Shown here: positions 14,902 to 23,441 of the stretch, piece after piece
How the letters are laid out: every line of letters starts with the position of its first letter
Position numbering within the stretch: position 1 is the first letter of the stretch
Origin: JAPUDQ01 sp049289035
GTDB lineage: Bacteria > Patescibacteriota > Saccharimonadia > Saccharimonadales > Saccharimonadaceae
Reading direction: 5' to 3'
DNA: 64,000 nucleotides
NCBI GenBank assembly: GCA_049289035.1
Contig: JBAQIV010000022.1
Span: forward strand, 1 to 64,000
The notes under the pieces: model-generated
What the model was told of the DNA's origin: nothing
The model's input: the letters and a program-made list of their open reading frames with translations, nothing else
Database searches by the model: none
Position numbers and translations under genes: made by a program

Positions 14902-17833
14902 ATCAGGCACGCGTCGCCGGGCGCTGGAGTACGAAAAAGATTGGGTGCAGCGGTGGAAGGCCGACAAGACGTTTGAAAAATCGGTCGAAAACCGCAGCAA
15001 AGACAACGGCTATGTGTTTTATGACGGGCCACCGTTTATCTCTGGTAATCCGCATCACGGCACGCTGCTGAGCAGTATCGTCAAAGATGCCGTGCCACGC
15101 TACTGGACCATGAAAGGCAAGCGTATTGAACGCGTCTGGGGTTGGGACTGTCATGGGCTGCCAGCCGAGCGATTTACAGAGAAAAAACTCGGTATCAATA
15201 GCCGCGAAGAAGTGCTCGACTATGGTATCGAAAAATACATCGTGGCGTGTCGCAACAACATGGTGCAAACGAGTGGCGAGTGGGAAGACGTGGTTGACCG
15301 CATCGGCCGCTGGGTTGATTTCAAAGGCGCGTACAAAACCATGGACAGAGATTACATGGAGTCGGTCTGGTGGGCGTTCAAAGAACTCTACGACAAAGGC
15401 AAAATCTACGAAGGCGAAAAAGTACTCATGTACTGTACGCTCGACGCCACGCCGCTGAGCAAAGCCGAAGTGACCATGGACGCAGGGGCATATCAGGATG
15501 TGACCGACCCGAGTGTGTATGTGAAGTTTAAATTGAAAAATGACATGACGCTGCTGGCGTGGACGACAACGCCGTGGACATTGCCGGCCAATACAGCACT
15601 CGCGGTCAATGAAGATCTGACGTATGTCGAAGTTAAAGTTGGTAATGAGCGGTTGGTGATAGCTAAAGAATTGCTTGGCAAAGTCTTGCAAGATGATAAA
15701 CATCAGCCGATTGAGTATGAAGTTCTGAGGGAATTTAAAGGTAAAGAACTGGTTGGTCTCGAGTACGAACCGTTGTTTATTGATCGCGGCGAGGGAGCGC
15801 ACAAAGTCTGGGCAGCGCCGTATGTCAGTCACGAAGATGGTACCGGGATCGTTCACTTGGCGCCTGCGTACGGTGAGGAAGACTTTGAACTGGCCAAGGA
15901 AAAGGGTATACCGGTCATCCATACCATCGACGAAAACGGTATATTTACCGAAGGCCCCTGGCAAGGCGAAAACGTTTGGCAGATCAACAAAACCATCGCC
16001 AAAAAAATGCACGAATCCCCAGAGGTAAATACCGGGTATTTAGGGAACTGGCAGGGGAGTGTTTGGAAGATTGAGTATATTCGTCACTCGTATCCGCATT
16101 GTCACCGCTGCGGAACGAAGCTGATGTACCGCGCGCATCCGAGTTGGTTTATGGACATTGCTGGTCAGCGCGAGCAGATGCTTGAAGAAAACGGCCCGAT
16201 CAACTGGTTTCCGCCGCATGTCAAAAATGGTCGTTTTGCCAAGACGATTGAATCAGCACCAGATTGGAACTTGTCTCGAGACCGATTCTGGGCAACGGCG
16301 ATGCCGGTCTGGAAAAGCGAGTCGGGCAAGATCAGAGTCGTCGGCAGTTACGCTGAGCTCAAAGAACTGAGTGGAGTCGAACTTGAGGATTACCACCGGC
16401 CGTGGGTCGACGATGTCACATTTGCCATCGACGGCGAAACGTATACGCGCATCGACAAAGTCATCGACTGCTGGTTTGAGAGCGGCTCTATGCCGTTTGC
16501 GCAATTTCACTATCCGTTTGAAAACAAAGCCAAATTTGAGGCGAATTTCCCGGGTGATTTCATCGTCGAGTACGTTGGGCAGGTGCGCGCGTGGTTCTAC
16601 TATGTACATGCTGTCAATGTGGCGCTGTTTGGCACGCATGCGTTTAAAAACGTCATCGTGACTGGCAACGTCGCCGGCAATGATGGCCGCAAAATGAGCA
16701 AAAGTTATGGTAACTACACCGACCCCAATGAGCTGATGGACAAATTTAGTGCCGATAGTTTGCGCTACTTGCTGCTCTCGAGCCCACTGCTGAGCGGTGA
16801 AGATTTCGCACTGCAAGACAAAGAAGTTGGTGATGTAGCGCGCAAACTTAGCATGATCTGGAATATGTACGATTTCTTCACGATGTATGCGGAAGTTGAT
16901 GGCTGGGAATACGATGGGCAACTTGCTGACCCTTTGGCAGATTGCAGCAACCCGCTCGATATCTGGATCATTTCTCGCTTGCACCAACTCGTCGCAGAAG
17001 TTGAAAGGCACATGGACGGCTACAATCTACCCGACGCCATGAGCCCGATCTTGCCGTTCCTCGACGATGCCAGCAACTGGTACGTGCGGCGCTCACGCCG
17101 ACGGTTTTGGAGATCATCAAAAGGCGCTGAAGGCTCCGAAGACGACGGCGACAAAAACGATGCCTATCGCACGCTCCACTACGTGCTGGTGCGGCTGGCC
17201 TATGTGCTCGCGCCGTTTACGCCGTTTTTGGCCGAGGAGCTGTATCACAATTTGACGGGCGATAATGAGTCGATCCACTTGAAGGACTGGCTGCCAGCGG
17301 GGAGTATCAATGAACTTGTTATGAGTGAAATGGACGAGCTACGCATTCTTGTCAATCAAGGACTTGCGCAGAGAGCGAAGCGAGGCGTGAAGGTGAGGCA
17401 GCCACTTAGTTCAGCGATACTTACTCCTATCCATGAATTTTCTAGTATTTATATTCAGCAATTTACAGAAATTGTGAAAGAAGAACTTAATGTCAAAAAT
17501 GTGATGTTTGGACGTAGTATAAATCTTGATGATCCCAACTTAAGAATTCGTTTAAATTTTGATATCACCCCCGAGCTCAAACGTGAAGGTCTCATGCGCG
17601 AGGTGGTGCGTGTCGTGCAGGCAGCGCGTAAAGACGCTGGTCTCAATGTCGATGATCGGATCGAACTGCAGTTGGCAACCGACGACAAAGACCTACAAAC
17701 TGCGATCGACGAGCACGCCGAAACTATCAAGACAGAGACACTTGCGGTGGAACTCACCTCTGTTAATGATGGTTACGAGACGAAAGTAAACATAGAGGGC
17801 CAGGAGCTTCGCATATGCCTCACAAAAGCCTAA
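14891..17833 (+). CDS. ileS: Isoleucyl-tRNA synthetase (IleS2-like type)
   Basis: Class I aminoacyl-tRNA synthetase that charges tRNA-Ile and edits valine. The HIGH-equivalent PHHG is at residues 54-57 in GPPFISGNPHHG, GWDCHGLPAE follows, and KMSKS is at 601-605. The CP1 editing domain lies between them (WTTTPWTLPANTALAV onward). The 980-residue chain shows no C-terminal zinc finger of the IleS1 type, so it belongs with the eukaryote-like IleS2 group used by Actinobacteria, which tends to resist mupirocin. The ATG at 14891 is chosen because AGGAG lies just upstream. The matching isoleucine T-box is at 13474-13664, separated by three small genes. Confidence 0.97.
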   Translation: MKFKSGTRRRALEYEKDWVQRWKADKTFEKSVENRSKDNGYVFYDGPPFISGNPHHGTLLSSIVKDAVPRYWTMKGKRIERVWGWDCHGLPAERFTEKKLGINSREEVLDYGIEKYIVACRNNMVQTSGEWEDVVDRIGRWVDFKGAYKTMDRDYMESVWWAFKELYDKGKIYEGEKVLMYCTLDATPLSKAEVTMDAGAYQDVTDPSVYVKFKLKNDMTLLAWTTTPWTLPANTALAVNEDLTYVEVKVGNERLVIAKELLGKVLQDDKHQPIEYEVLREFKGKELVGLEYEPLFIDRGEGAHKVWAAPYVSHEDGTGIVHLAPAYGEEDFELAKEKGIPVIHTIDENGIFTEGPWQGENVWQINKTIAKKMHESPEVNTGYLGNWQGSVWKIEYIRHSYPHCHRCGTKLMYRAHPSWFMDIAGQREQMLEENGPINWFPPHVKNGRFAKTIESAPDWNLSRDRFWATAMPVWKSESGKIRVVGSYAELKELSGVELEDYHRPWVDDVTFAIDGETYTRIDKVIDCWFESGSMPFAQFHYPFENKAKFEANFPGDFIVEYVGQVRAWFYYVHAVNVALFGTHAFKNVIVTGNVAGNDGRKMSKSYGNYTDPNELMDKFSADSLRYLLLSSPLLSGEDFALQDKEVGDVARKLSMIWNMYDFFTMYAEVDGWEYDGQLADPLADCSNPLDIWIISRLHQLVAEVERHMDGYNLPDAMSPILPFLDDASNWYVRRSRRRFWRSSKGAEGSEDDGDKNDAYRTLHYVLVRLAYVLAPFTPFLAEELYHNLTGDNESIHLKDWLPAGSINELVMSEMDELRILVNQGLAQRAKRGVKVRQPLSSAILTPIHEFSSIYIQQFTEIVKEELNVKNVMFGRSINLDDPNLRIRLNFDITPELKREGLMREVVRVVQAARKDAGLNVDDRIELQLATDDKDLQTAIDEHAETIKTETLAVELTSVNDGYETKVNIEGQELRICLTKA

Positions 17834-18093
17834 TCATCGACACGCGCGAACCAGCCGAGTATGCGCAGAGTCACGTACCGGGTGCGATCAATATATCGAC
17901 CATGCAGTTTATGAGCGGCACGGTACCGGCGGCGCTAAAAGACACGCCGAAAGATCAGCCGATCATACTGTATTGTCGCAGCGGTCAGCGCAGCAATACC
18001 TGCATACAAATGTTACGCATGCATGGGTTTACTAGCCTGACGAACGGTATCAACGAACACCATGTTGCCAAACTAGTTCGTGACGACGTATAA
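17815..18093 (+). CDS. Single-domain rhodanese-like protein
   Basis: A 92-residue sulfurtransferase domain. It shows the DTREPAEYAQSHVPGAINI entry motif and the active-site loop YCRSGQRS with catalytic Cys54, followed by the GFTSLTNGI segment. Single-domain rhodaneses carry persulfide sulfur to thiophilic acceptors. It overlaps the end of ileS by 19 bases and so is probably co-translated. Its last codons overlap the promoter (TATAAT 18089-18094) of the SAM riboswitch. Confidence 0.93.
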   Translation: MPHKSLIIDTREPAEYAQSHVPGAINISTMQFMSGTVPAALKDTPKDQPIILYCRSGQRSNTCIQMLRMHGFTSLTNGINEHHVAKLVRDDV

Positions 18094-18254
18094 TACTAAG
18101 CAGTACTTTACATAACCAATATCATGAAGCGGGGAGAGACTGACTCTATGAACCGCTAGCAACCGGCTGGTGCGGCAAGGTGCTAATTTCAGCCCATTTC
18201 GGGGAAGATATGACATTTATCACGCTATAAATCGTCTGCTTGCCAGGCGATTTT
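18065..18254 (+). promoter_or_regulatory. SAM-I (S-box) riboswitch with terminator, controlling metK
   Basis: The promoter is TTGCCA (18065-18070), an 18-base spacer and TATAAT (18089-18094). From about 18119 to 18213 the S-box landmarks appear in order: ATATCATGA, GGGGAGAGACTGACTCTATGAACC, GCAACC, GGTGCTAATTTCAGCCC, and GAAGATATGA closing the P1 helix. An intrinsic terminator follows at 18231-18254 (ATCGTCTG, short loop, CAGGCGAT, then TTTTAT). With S-adenosylmethionine bound, P1 is stabilised and the terminator forms, cutting metK expression: product feedback. AAGGAGG and the metK ATG come 33 bases later. Confidence 0.93.
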
Positions 18255-18286
18255 ATATGTAAACCATAAGGAGGATAACAACTAAC

Positions 18287-19255
18287 ATGAGCCGATTTCG
18301 AACAGCCGAATCAGTGTCGCCAAAGCACCCGGACAAACTATGCGATCAGATATCTGATGCTATACTCGACGCCTATCTCACGAACGACCCCGATGCGCGT
18401 GTCGCCGTAGAGACGGTCGGCGGGCACGGCAAAGTGTTTATAACGGGTGAAGTAACGAGCACGCAGCACCCTGATGTGGCGCCTATCGTACAGCGACTCG
18501 CGGGTGATGTCGAACTGATCGTACACTTGGTCAAGCAAAGCCCCGAGATTGCGCGTGGCGTCGATACTGGCGGTGCGGGCGACCAGGGTATCATGGTGGG
18601 CTATGCCTGCAATGAAACGCCAGAATTGCTACCGCTCGAAGTAGTGCTCAGCCGTAAGCTCAACCAATACTTGTATGAAATCTGGCCATTTGACGGCAAG
18701 ACACAGGTGACACTCAAAGACGGCGTGATCGTGGCACTTGTGGCAAGTTTTCAAAATGCACCACAAGCGGAGCTTCGTGCCAAAGTGGTTGCATGGACGC
18801 AGTCGATCGATACGCCAACAGCTGAAGATGTGGCCATACATGCCAACCCAGCAGGCGACTGGCAGCAGGGTGGCTTTGAAGCCGATGCTGGTCTAACTGG
18901 ACGCAAACTAGTGGTCGACAACTACGGCCCGAGCATACCAATCGGCGGTGGATGCTTTAGCGGCAAAGACCCAAGCAAAGTCGACCGCAGCGCGGCGTAT
19001 ATGGCACGCAAAGTTGCAAGGGATTACTTACAAAAACGCGGTGCAAAAGAAGTATTTTGTCACCTCGCATATGCCATCGGCTACGACCAGCCGCTTGAAG
19101 CAACCGTGACGATTGACGGCGTACAAGAAGCGGTTGAAGGCTACGACCTCAGCCCTCGTGGTATCATTGTGGCGCTTGATCTCAAGCGACCCATCTACGA
19201 GCCAACCGCTCGCTATGGTCACTTTGGTCACGCCGACTTTTCGTGGGAGCAATAA
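18287..19255 (+). CDS. metK: S-adenosylmethionine synthetase
   Basis: Joins methionine and ATP to form SAM. Visible motifs are SPKHPDKLCDQISDA with the catalytic His14, GGAGDQGIMVGYA at 95-107 (ATP site), GGGCFSGKDPSKVDRSAAYMAR (phosphate-binding and metal loop) and YAIGYDQPL. The protein has 322 residues against about 380-400 in most bacteria. The shortening falls in loops between the three repeats, and all catalytic blocks are kept. AAGGAGG supports the ATG at 18287. Expression is governed by the SAM-I riboswitch immediately upstream. SAM made here would serve the methylases in this window. Confidence 0.97.
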   Translation: MSRFRTAESVSPKHPDKLCDQISDAILDAYLTNDPDARVAVETVGGHGKVFITGEVTSTQHPDVAPIVQRLAGDVELIVHLVKQSPEIARGVDTGGAGDQGIMVGYACNETPELLPLEVVLSRKLNQYLYEIWPFDGKTQVTLKDGVIVALVASFQNAPQAELRAKVVAWTQSIDTPTAEDVAIHANPAGDWQQGGFEADAGLTGRKLVVDNYGPSIPIGGGCFSGKDPSKVDRSAAYMARKVARDYLQKRGAKEVFCHLAYAIGYDQPLEATVTIDGVQEAVEGYDLSPRGIIVALDLKRPIYEPTARYGHFGHADFSWEQ

Positions 19256-19301
19256 ACTTACATCGCGATACTCATGGGTGCTTTGCTATACTGTATATGA
19301 T

Positions 19302-19937
19302 ATGAAAATTGCAGTTATTGGTGCGAGCGGCAAGACAGGCAGGGTGTTTGTGAACGCCGCTCTTGGTGCTGGTCACGACATACGTGCTGGTGTGTATCGA
19401 AGTGAAGTGTTTCATACCAGCGATCATTTGGAGGTTGTGAAAATCGATGCCTTAAAACCTGCCGATGTCGAAAAACTTGTTGTCGGGTGCGACGCGGTCG
19501 TGAGTGTGCTCGGGCATGTCCATGACAGCCCAGCATACGTACAGACGACCGCTATTGGCAATGTGCTGAGCGCTATGAAAAAGCACCGTATACGGAGAAT
19601 TGTTAGTTTGACGGGCACGGGCGTACGCACCAAAGGCGACCGGCCGTCATGGACTGATCGCATACTTAACCTCGCCGTTCGCGTCGCTGACCCAGCGCGT
19701 GTTCATGATGGAAAAGCACATGCCGATGTGCTTAAAGACAGCGATACCGAATGGACGGTCGTCAGAGTACTAAAATTAACAGATGGTCTTGAGCAGCTCT
19801 ATAGTTTGACGGCGCACGGTCCAGGCAAAGCGTTTGTGACGCGCCGTACAGCCGCCGATGCAATACTACGTGTGTTGCATGACCATAGTTTTGTTCGTGA
19901 GCTACCAGTACTGTCACGTGCGCAACGGGTCTTGTGA
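19302..19937 (+). CDS. NAD(P)-binding Rossmann reductase (NmrA/SDR-like)
   Basis: A 211-residue atypical short-chain dehydrogenase. It has the N-terminal nucleotide loop GASGKTG at residues 7-13, a second strand with an Arg for NADP, CDAVVSVLGH, and RIRRIVSLTGTGVRTKGDRPSW. This matches the NAD(P)H-binding (NmrA-like, biliverdin-reductase-like) proteins. The catalytic Tyr-x3-Lys is not evident, so it may be a sensor or flavin reductase. TATACT (19287-19292) is nine bases before the ATG and there is no ribosome site: probably leaderless. Its 3' end overlaps the convergent GH13 gene by 24 bases. Confidence 0.82.
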   Translation: MKIAVIGASGKTGRVFVNAALGAGHDIRAGVYRSEVFHTSDHLEVVKIDALKPADVEKLVVGCDAVVSVLGHVHDSPAYVQTTAIGNVLSAMKKHRIRRIVSLTGTGVRTKGDRPSWTDRILNLAVRVADPARVHDGKAHADVLKDSDTEWTVVRVLKLTDGLEQLYSLTAHGPGKAFVTRRTAADAILRVLHDHSFVRELPVLSRAQRVL

Positions 19938-21689
19938 CAAAACCAGCACAACATGCGGCGGAAGACTGATTGTCGCCATACCGGTAGGATCGGTCGTAAC
20001 GGCTTCGACGACGTAGTCACCGAACTGCTCGCTGTAGCCTGACCAGGCACTATTGAACCGGATATACCACGTTCCAGACAGGGGCAGGTGCACAATGTAT
20101 TCGCTAAAATTGCCACCGGCGAAGTTGACGAGCACGAGCGTGTCGTCGCCAGCACCACCGTGCTGCCAGCGATGGTAGCCAAGCACTTTGTCGTGGTCAT
20201 TGTGGTGAAAGATTGCGCAGTTTTGACCAAGTAAACCGGCTGTGTTGCCATACTCGTTGAGGCGGAGGCTGATCAGGTGTTTGTGTGCCGAGACAATGCC
20301 AGCGTGTTTTTCAACTTTGTCCCATTCAAGTGCTTGCCAGTCATTAAATTCGCCTTCTTGTAAAAATTCCTGACCCTGCAAGAGCATCGGCACACCGGGT
20401 GCAGTCAGGGTAACGGCCGAGGCTGTGAGTAATCGTTGCTGTGCCGACAAGTTATCACCACCATTGGGATCGGCCGCTTCGTTGAGCCTAACGGAACCAT
20501 TGGCCGCTGTGTCATGAGAGTCAGCGAAGATGATTTTTTGAAATGCATCGTCGTTGTAACGATGCAACAATTCGTCGATCAGTGTCGTCAGTTGAGCTGG
20601 TACGCCATAGGTGAGCCCAAGCGTGTCACGAAGTGCGTGTGGGAATCCCAGACCCCATTGAGCGTCAAAGCCGCACCCGCTGTGGTCTGTGGGTTTGGTA
20701 ATAAAATCAGTCGCAGCGCAGTCTTCGGCAATCATCATAGCGCCAGGCCGAATGCGATGGCTGAGTTCGGTAATGCTACTAAGGAGTGACCAGGCATCGG
20801 CAATATCATGAGCTGGGTCGCTGTCGCGGCCTTCGGTATTGCGCATGTAAATCGTCGAATCGACACGCAGGCCGTCGACACGAAATTCGTGAAACCACAT
20901 AGCTACATTGTCGAGTATAAACTGCCGGACTTCTGGCCGTCCGTAGTCGGGCCGTGCTCCAAACGGCGTGTCTGACCGCCAGTCATTGTAAAAATATATA
21001 CCACCTTTGGCGGGGTCACTGGTCCAGCCGTCAAATTGCCAGAGTGTTTCGCTAAATAGGTGGTTGTATACGACGTCTATAATCACGCCGATACTGCGGT
21101 CGTGACAGGCGCGCACAAATGTCATGAGGCCGTGGCGGCCACCCAGGGCGTTTTCAATTGAAAACAAATCGCGCGGATTGTAGCCCCAGCCCTGGGAGTA
21201 GCCCATGCTAGTAACGGGCATTAGTTCGATCATGTTGATGCCGAGGTCTTGCAAGTAATCGAGTCGCTCAATCGCCGTATCAAATGTGCCGGCTGTCGAG
21301 GCGTCGGGTCGGGCGAAAGTGCCGATGTGCATTTCATAGATGACTTGTTGCTCGCGGGGGATGGGCACAAATATGTCGTCACCCCAGTCGAAGTCGTTGG
21401 CGACTATGACTGATTGACCATTTTCAGTCGCGGTTAGCTGCCGAGCGCGTGGGTCGTTGCGGTATAGTTCATGGCCGTCAGCGGTCGTGATTTTGTATTG
21501 GTAGATATGCCCAGGTTCAGCGTGTGCAACGGCCGTAGACCAGTAGCCACCATCTTCTCTGTCCATTGCAATTGGGTCATGGGTAAATGTGCCGACTACG
21601 TCGACACGCGTAGCAAAGGGCGCCCAGACGCGAAATGTCACGCCGCCACGCCGAACAGTTGCCCCCAATTGTTTTTTTATTCTACGCAT
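19914..21689 (-). CDS. GH13 alpha-glucan enzyme (branching-enzyme-like)
   Basis: Cytoplasmic alpha-amylase-family enzyme of 591 residues. The N-terminal CBM48-type beta domain is at about residues 8-95 (FRVWAPFATRVDVVGTF). The TIM barrel follows with the region motifs DVVYNH, the nucleophile Asp277 in GLRVDSTIYM, the acid/base Glu322 in MMIAEDCAA and Asp393 in FADSHDTAANG. A C-terminal all-beta domain closes it. The layout fits 1,4-alpha-glucan branching enzyme or trehalohydrolase, and I cannot choose between them. The ATG at 21689 is used because the codons upstream (to 21746) look non-coding. A GATAAT-like element lies eight bases before it. No glycogen synthase or phosphorylase is nearby. 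Confidence 0.85.
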   Translation of the reverse strand: MRRIKKQLGATVRRGGVTFRVWAPFATRVDVVGTFTHDPIAMDREDGGYWSTAVAHAEPGHIYQYKITTADGHELYRNDPRARQLTATENGQSVIVANDFDWGDDIFVPIPREQQVIYEMHIGTFARPDASTAGTFDTAIERLDYLQDLGINMIELMPVTSMGYSQGWGYNPRDLFSIENALGGRHGLMTFVRACHDRSIGVIIDVVYNHLFSETLWQFDGWTSDPAKGGIYFYNDWRSDTPFGARPDYGRPEVRQFILDNVAMWFHEFRVDGLRVDSTIYMRNTEGRDSDPAHDIADAWSLLSSITELSHRIRPGAMMIAEDCAATDFITKPTDHSGCGFDAQWGLGFPHALRDTLGLTYGVPAQLTTLIDELLHRYNDDAFQKIIFADSHDTAANGSVRLNEAADPNGGDNLSAQQRLLTASAVTLTAPGVPMLLQGQEFLQEGEFNDWQALEWDKVEKHAGIVSAHKHLISLRLNEYGNTAGLLGQNCAIFHHNDHDKVLGYHRWQHGGAGDDTLVLVNFAGGNFSEYIVHLPLSGTWYIRFNSAWSGYSEQFGDYVVEAVTTDPTGMATISLPPHVVLVLSQDPLRT

Positions 21690-21823
21690 ACGTCTATTAT
21701 CGAGCCATAAGCACAATAAGGCAAGGAGTTGCAGGCAATATATCAAGGATGTGGCCGTTCTCGGCCAGCGAGATCAATTATTTTGTTCAGCTTGTTCTCA
21801 TAAAAAGTCGTAGTATAGAAGGT

Positions 21824-22330
21824 ATGAACAACTCACAAAAAATCTTTACTATGATAGGTGCCGTAGCGGTGATTGGCGTGTCGGGCTGGGTCGGATATGC
21901 ACTGTTTGCCACGCCACAATCCGCGGTAAACTCTGTCACCAAGTCATCGTCTTCATCGTCGCAATCAGCAAGCGTAACAAACTCATCGACAGCAACGTCA
22001 AATACGACAAATTCGTCGACGGCGAATAGTGCATACAAAGACGGCACATTTACGGCGAATACTAGCTATAGAGTGCCGCACGGTGGACAAAATTCTATCT
22101 CGGCCACGGTCACGGTGAGCGGCGGTAAGATAGCCGATGTGTCGGTGAGCGATGACTATGGCGATGGCGAGTCAGGTATGTATGTCAGCGGGTTTGAGTC
22201 CGAAGTTAAATCTGCCGTTGTGGGCCAGTCGCTTGGTGACGTGTCGGTGTCACGAATTGGTGGAGCGAGTCTGACGAGCGAGGCGTTTGGTGCGGTGCTT
22301 GATATAATTAAAACAAATGCACGCGGGTAA
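21824..22330 (+). CDS. Membrane-anchored FMN-binding domain protein
   Basis: A 168-residue protein with an N-terminal membrane anchor (KIFTMIGAVAVIGVSGWVGYALF), a long Ser/Thr/Asn linker (about residues 35-70) and an FMN-binding domain (YKDGTFTANTSYRVPHGGQNSI to the end). Near the C-terminus GGASLTS (residues 146-152) resembles the [S/T]GA[S/T] motif that receives covalent FMN from ApbE. The ApbE-type transferase is the next gene. Such proteins pass electrons outside the membrane to acceptors. The membrane electron donor is not encoded here. Confidence 0.85.
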   Translation: MNNSQKIFTMIGAVAVIGVSGWVGYALFATPQSAVNSVTKSSSSSSQSASVTNSSTATSNTTNSSTANSAYKDGTFTANTSYRVPHGGQNSISATVTVSGGKIADVSVSDDYGDGESGMYVSGFESEVKSAVVGQSLGDVSVSRIGGASLTSEAFGAVLDIIKTNARG

Positions 22331-22564
22331 ATATTATTTCAGATACTTTGGGGGTTCATCGAACAGGCGGCATGATTTTTTCTCCTGGGCTTCGCGCCGG
22401 GTTTTCCTTGCGCTCGCAGCAGGGAAAACTCGGGCTGCAGATAGTCGAAAAAAACATACCGCCCATTCGATCTCGCCGACGTGTCGACTAGTGGGTACCC
22501 TGGGCTGGCGTGAATATTATACTTTCGTGCCAGGCATAGCCTTGTCGTCAGGAATTTAACGATA
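22331..22564. other. Intergenic region with nested imperfect inverted repeats
   Basis: No gene can be supported in this 234-base gap. It holds nested pairing segments: GGCGGCATGATTTTTTC (22366-22382) with GAAAAAAACATACCGCC (22447-22463), and inside it GTTTTCC (22401-22407) with GGAAAAC (22423-22429). GC-rich sequence in between can fold further. A TATACT-like -10 is present around 22519. The structure may be a transcribed RNA element or a decayed insertion. Confidence 0.4.
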
Positions 22565-23401
22565 ATGGAATCGATATACTCACGTGACGGTATTGGGACC
22601 AAGTGGTGGTTTGAATTGCTCGGCGGCACGACATTTCCGGTCGCCACAAAGCGGGCGATCAATGAGGCTATGGATATGTTTAACCGTGATTATACGCGAT
22701 TTACTGACACATCGTTTGTCGGCCAACTGAACCTGAACAAAATTATTACAAACTTTCCACCCGAGCTGTATGACATGCTGGTGTTCGCCCAGGATATGTA
22801 CCGTGCGTCAGATGGTATCTTCGATATTTCAGTGGGTGGTGCGCTACACGCCAAAGGCTATGGTGATCGCAAACACGCTGGTCGAGTACACCAAAAATTT
22901 TGGGATGAGACGAAAATCACCAGAGAAAAAATCACCATCCCGCGTGAAAGTGTCATTGATCTCGGGGGACTTGGCAAGGGCTGGCTTATCGACAGGTTAG
23001 TCGAAGTTATGCGCGCGTGCGGTCATGAGCAATTCATCGTCAATGGCGGCGGCGATATGTATGTGCATAGTGACGCGCCGATCGAGATTGCGTTGCAACA
23101 CCCGACCAAACATGACCAAAAGATCGGTCAAACGCTGATCACGCATGGTGCGTTGGCGGTGAGTTCGACCGTCATGCGTCGGTGGCAGCACGAGGGCAGG
23201 GAGCATCACCATATCATTGACCCGCGCACAAGTGAGTCGAGCCAGTCGGACGTAATCAGCACCTATGTACGAGCCGACACCGCCCTCATCGCCGACGTCA
23301 TGGCAACCATACTTATCGTCAACCCAACGCTCGACGCAAGGCTGAGCAAAAAGTTTGATTTGCAGACGATTCTAGTGCGAGCTAATCAATTAGCTGATTA
23401 A
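22565..23401 (+). CDS. apbE: FAD:protein FMN transferase (ApbE family)
   Basis: Attaches FMN covalently to a Ser/Thr of flavoproteins using FAD and magnesium. Of 278 residues, the characteristic blocks are FNRDYTRFTDTSFVGQLN, DGIFDISVGG, VIDLGGLGKGWLIDRL (flavin site), FIVNGGGDMYV and HHHIIDPRT followed by the ADTALIADVMATILIV helix. It lacks a signal peptide, as do some cytoplasmic ApbE forms, although its presumed substrate, the anchored FMN-binding protein just upstream, faces outward. How the two meet is unclear. No Shine-Dalgarno is evident. Confidence 0.92.
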   Translation: MESIYSRDGIGTKWWFELLGGTTFPVATKRAINEAMDMFNRDYTRFTDTSFVGQLNLNKIITNFPPELYDMLVFAQDMYRASDGIFDISVGGALHAKGYGDRKHAGRVHQKFWDETKITREKITIPRESVIDLGGLGKGWLIDRLVEVMRACGHEQFIVNGGGDMYVHSDAPIEIALQHPTKHDQKIGQTLITHGALAVSSTVMRRWQHEGREHHHIIDPRTSESSQSDVISTYVRADTALIADVMATILIVNPTLDARLSKKFDLQTILVRANQLAD

Positions 23402-23441
23402 AATTCGCTTTTACTCAGATAGCTCTAAGGGGTGATTTTCA

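Noticed and set aside
18119..18213. That the SAM-I leader is another copy of the structured repeat family
   Set aside because: It shares only GGTGCTAAT with the repeat core by chance. The other S-box landmarks are complete and the repeat stems are absent.
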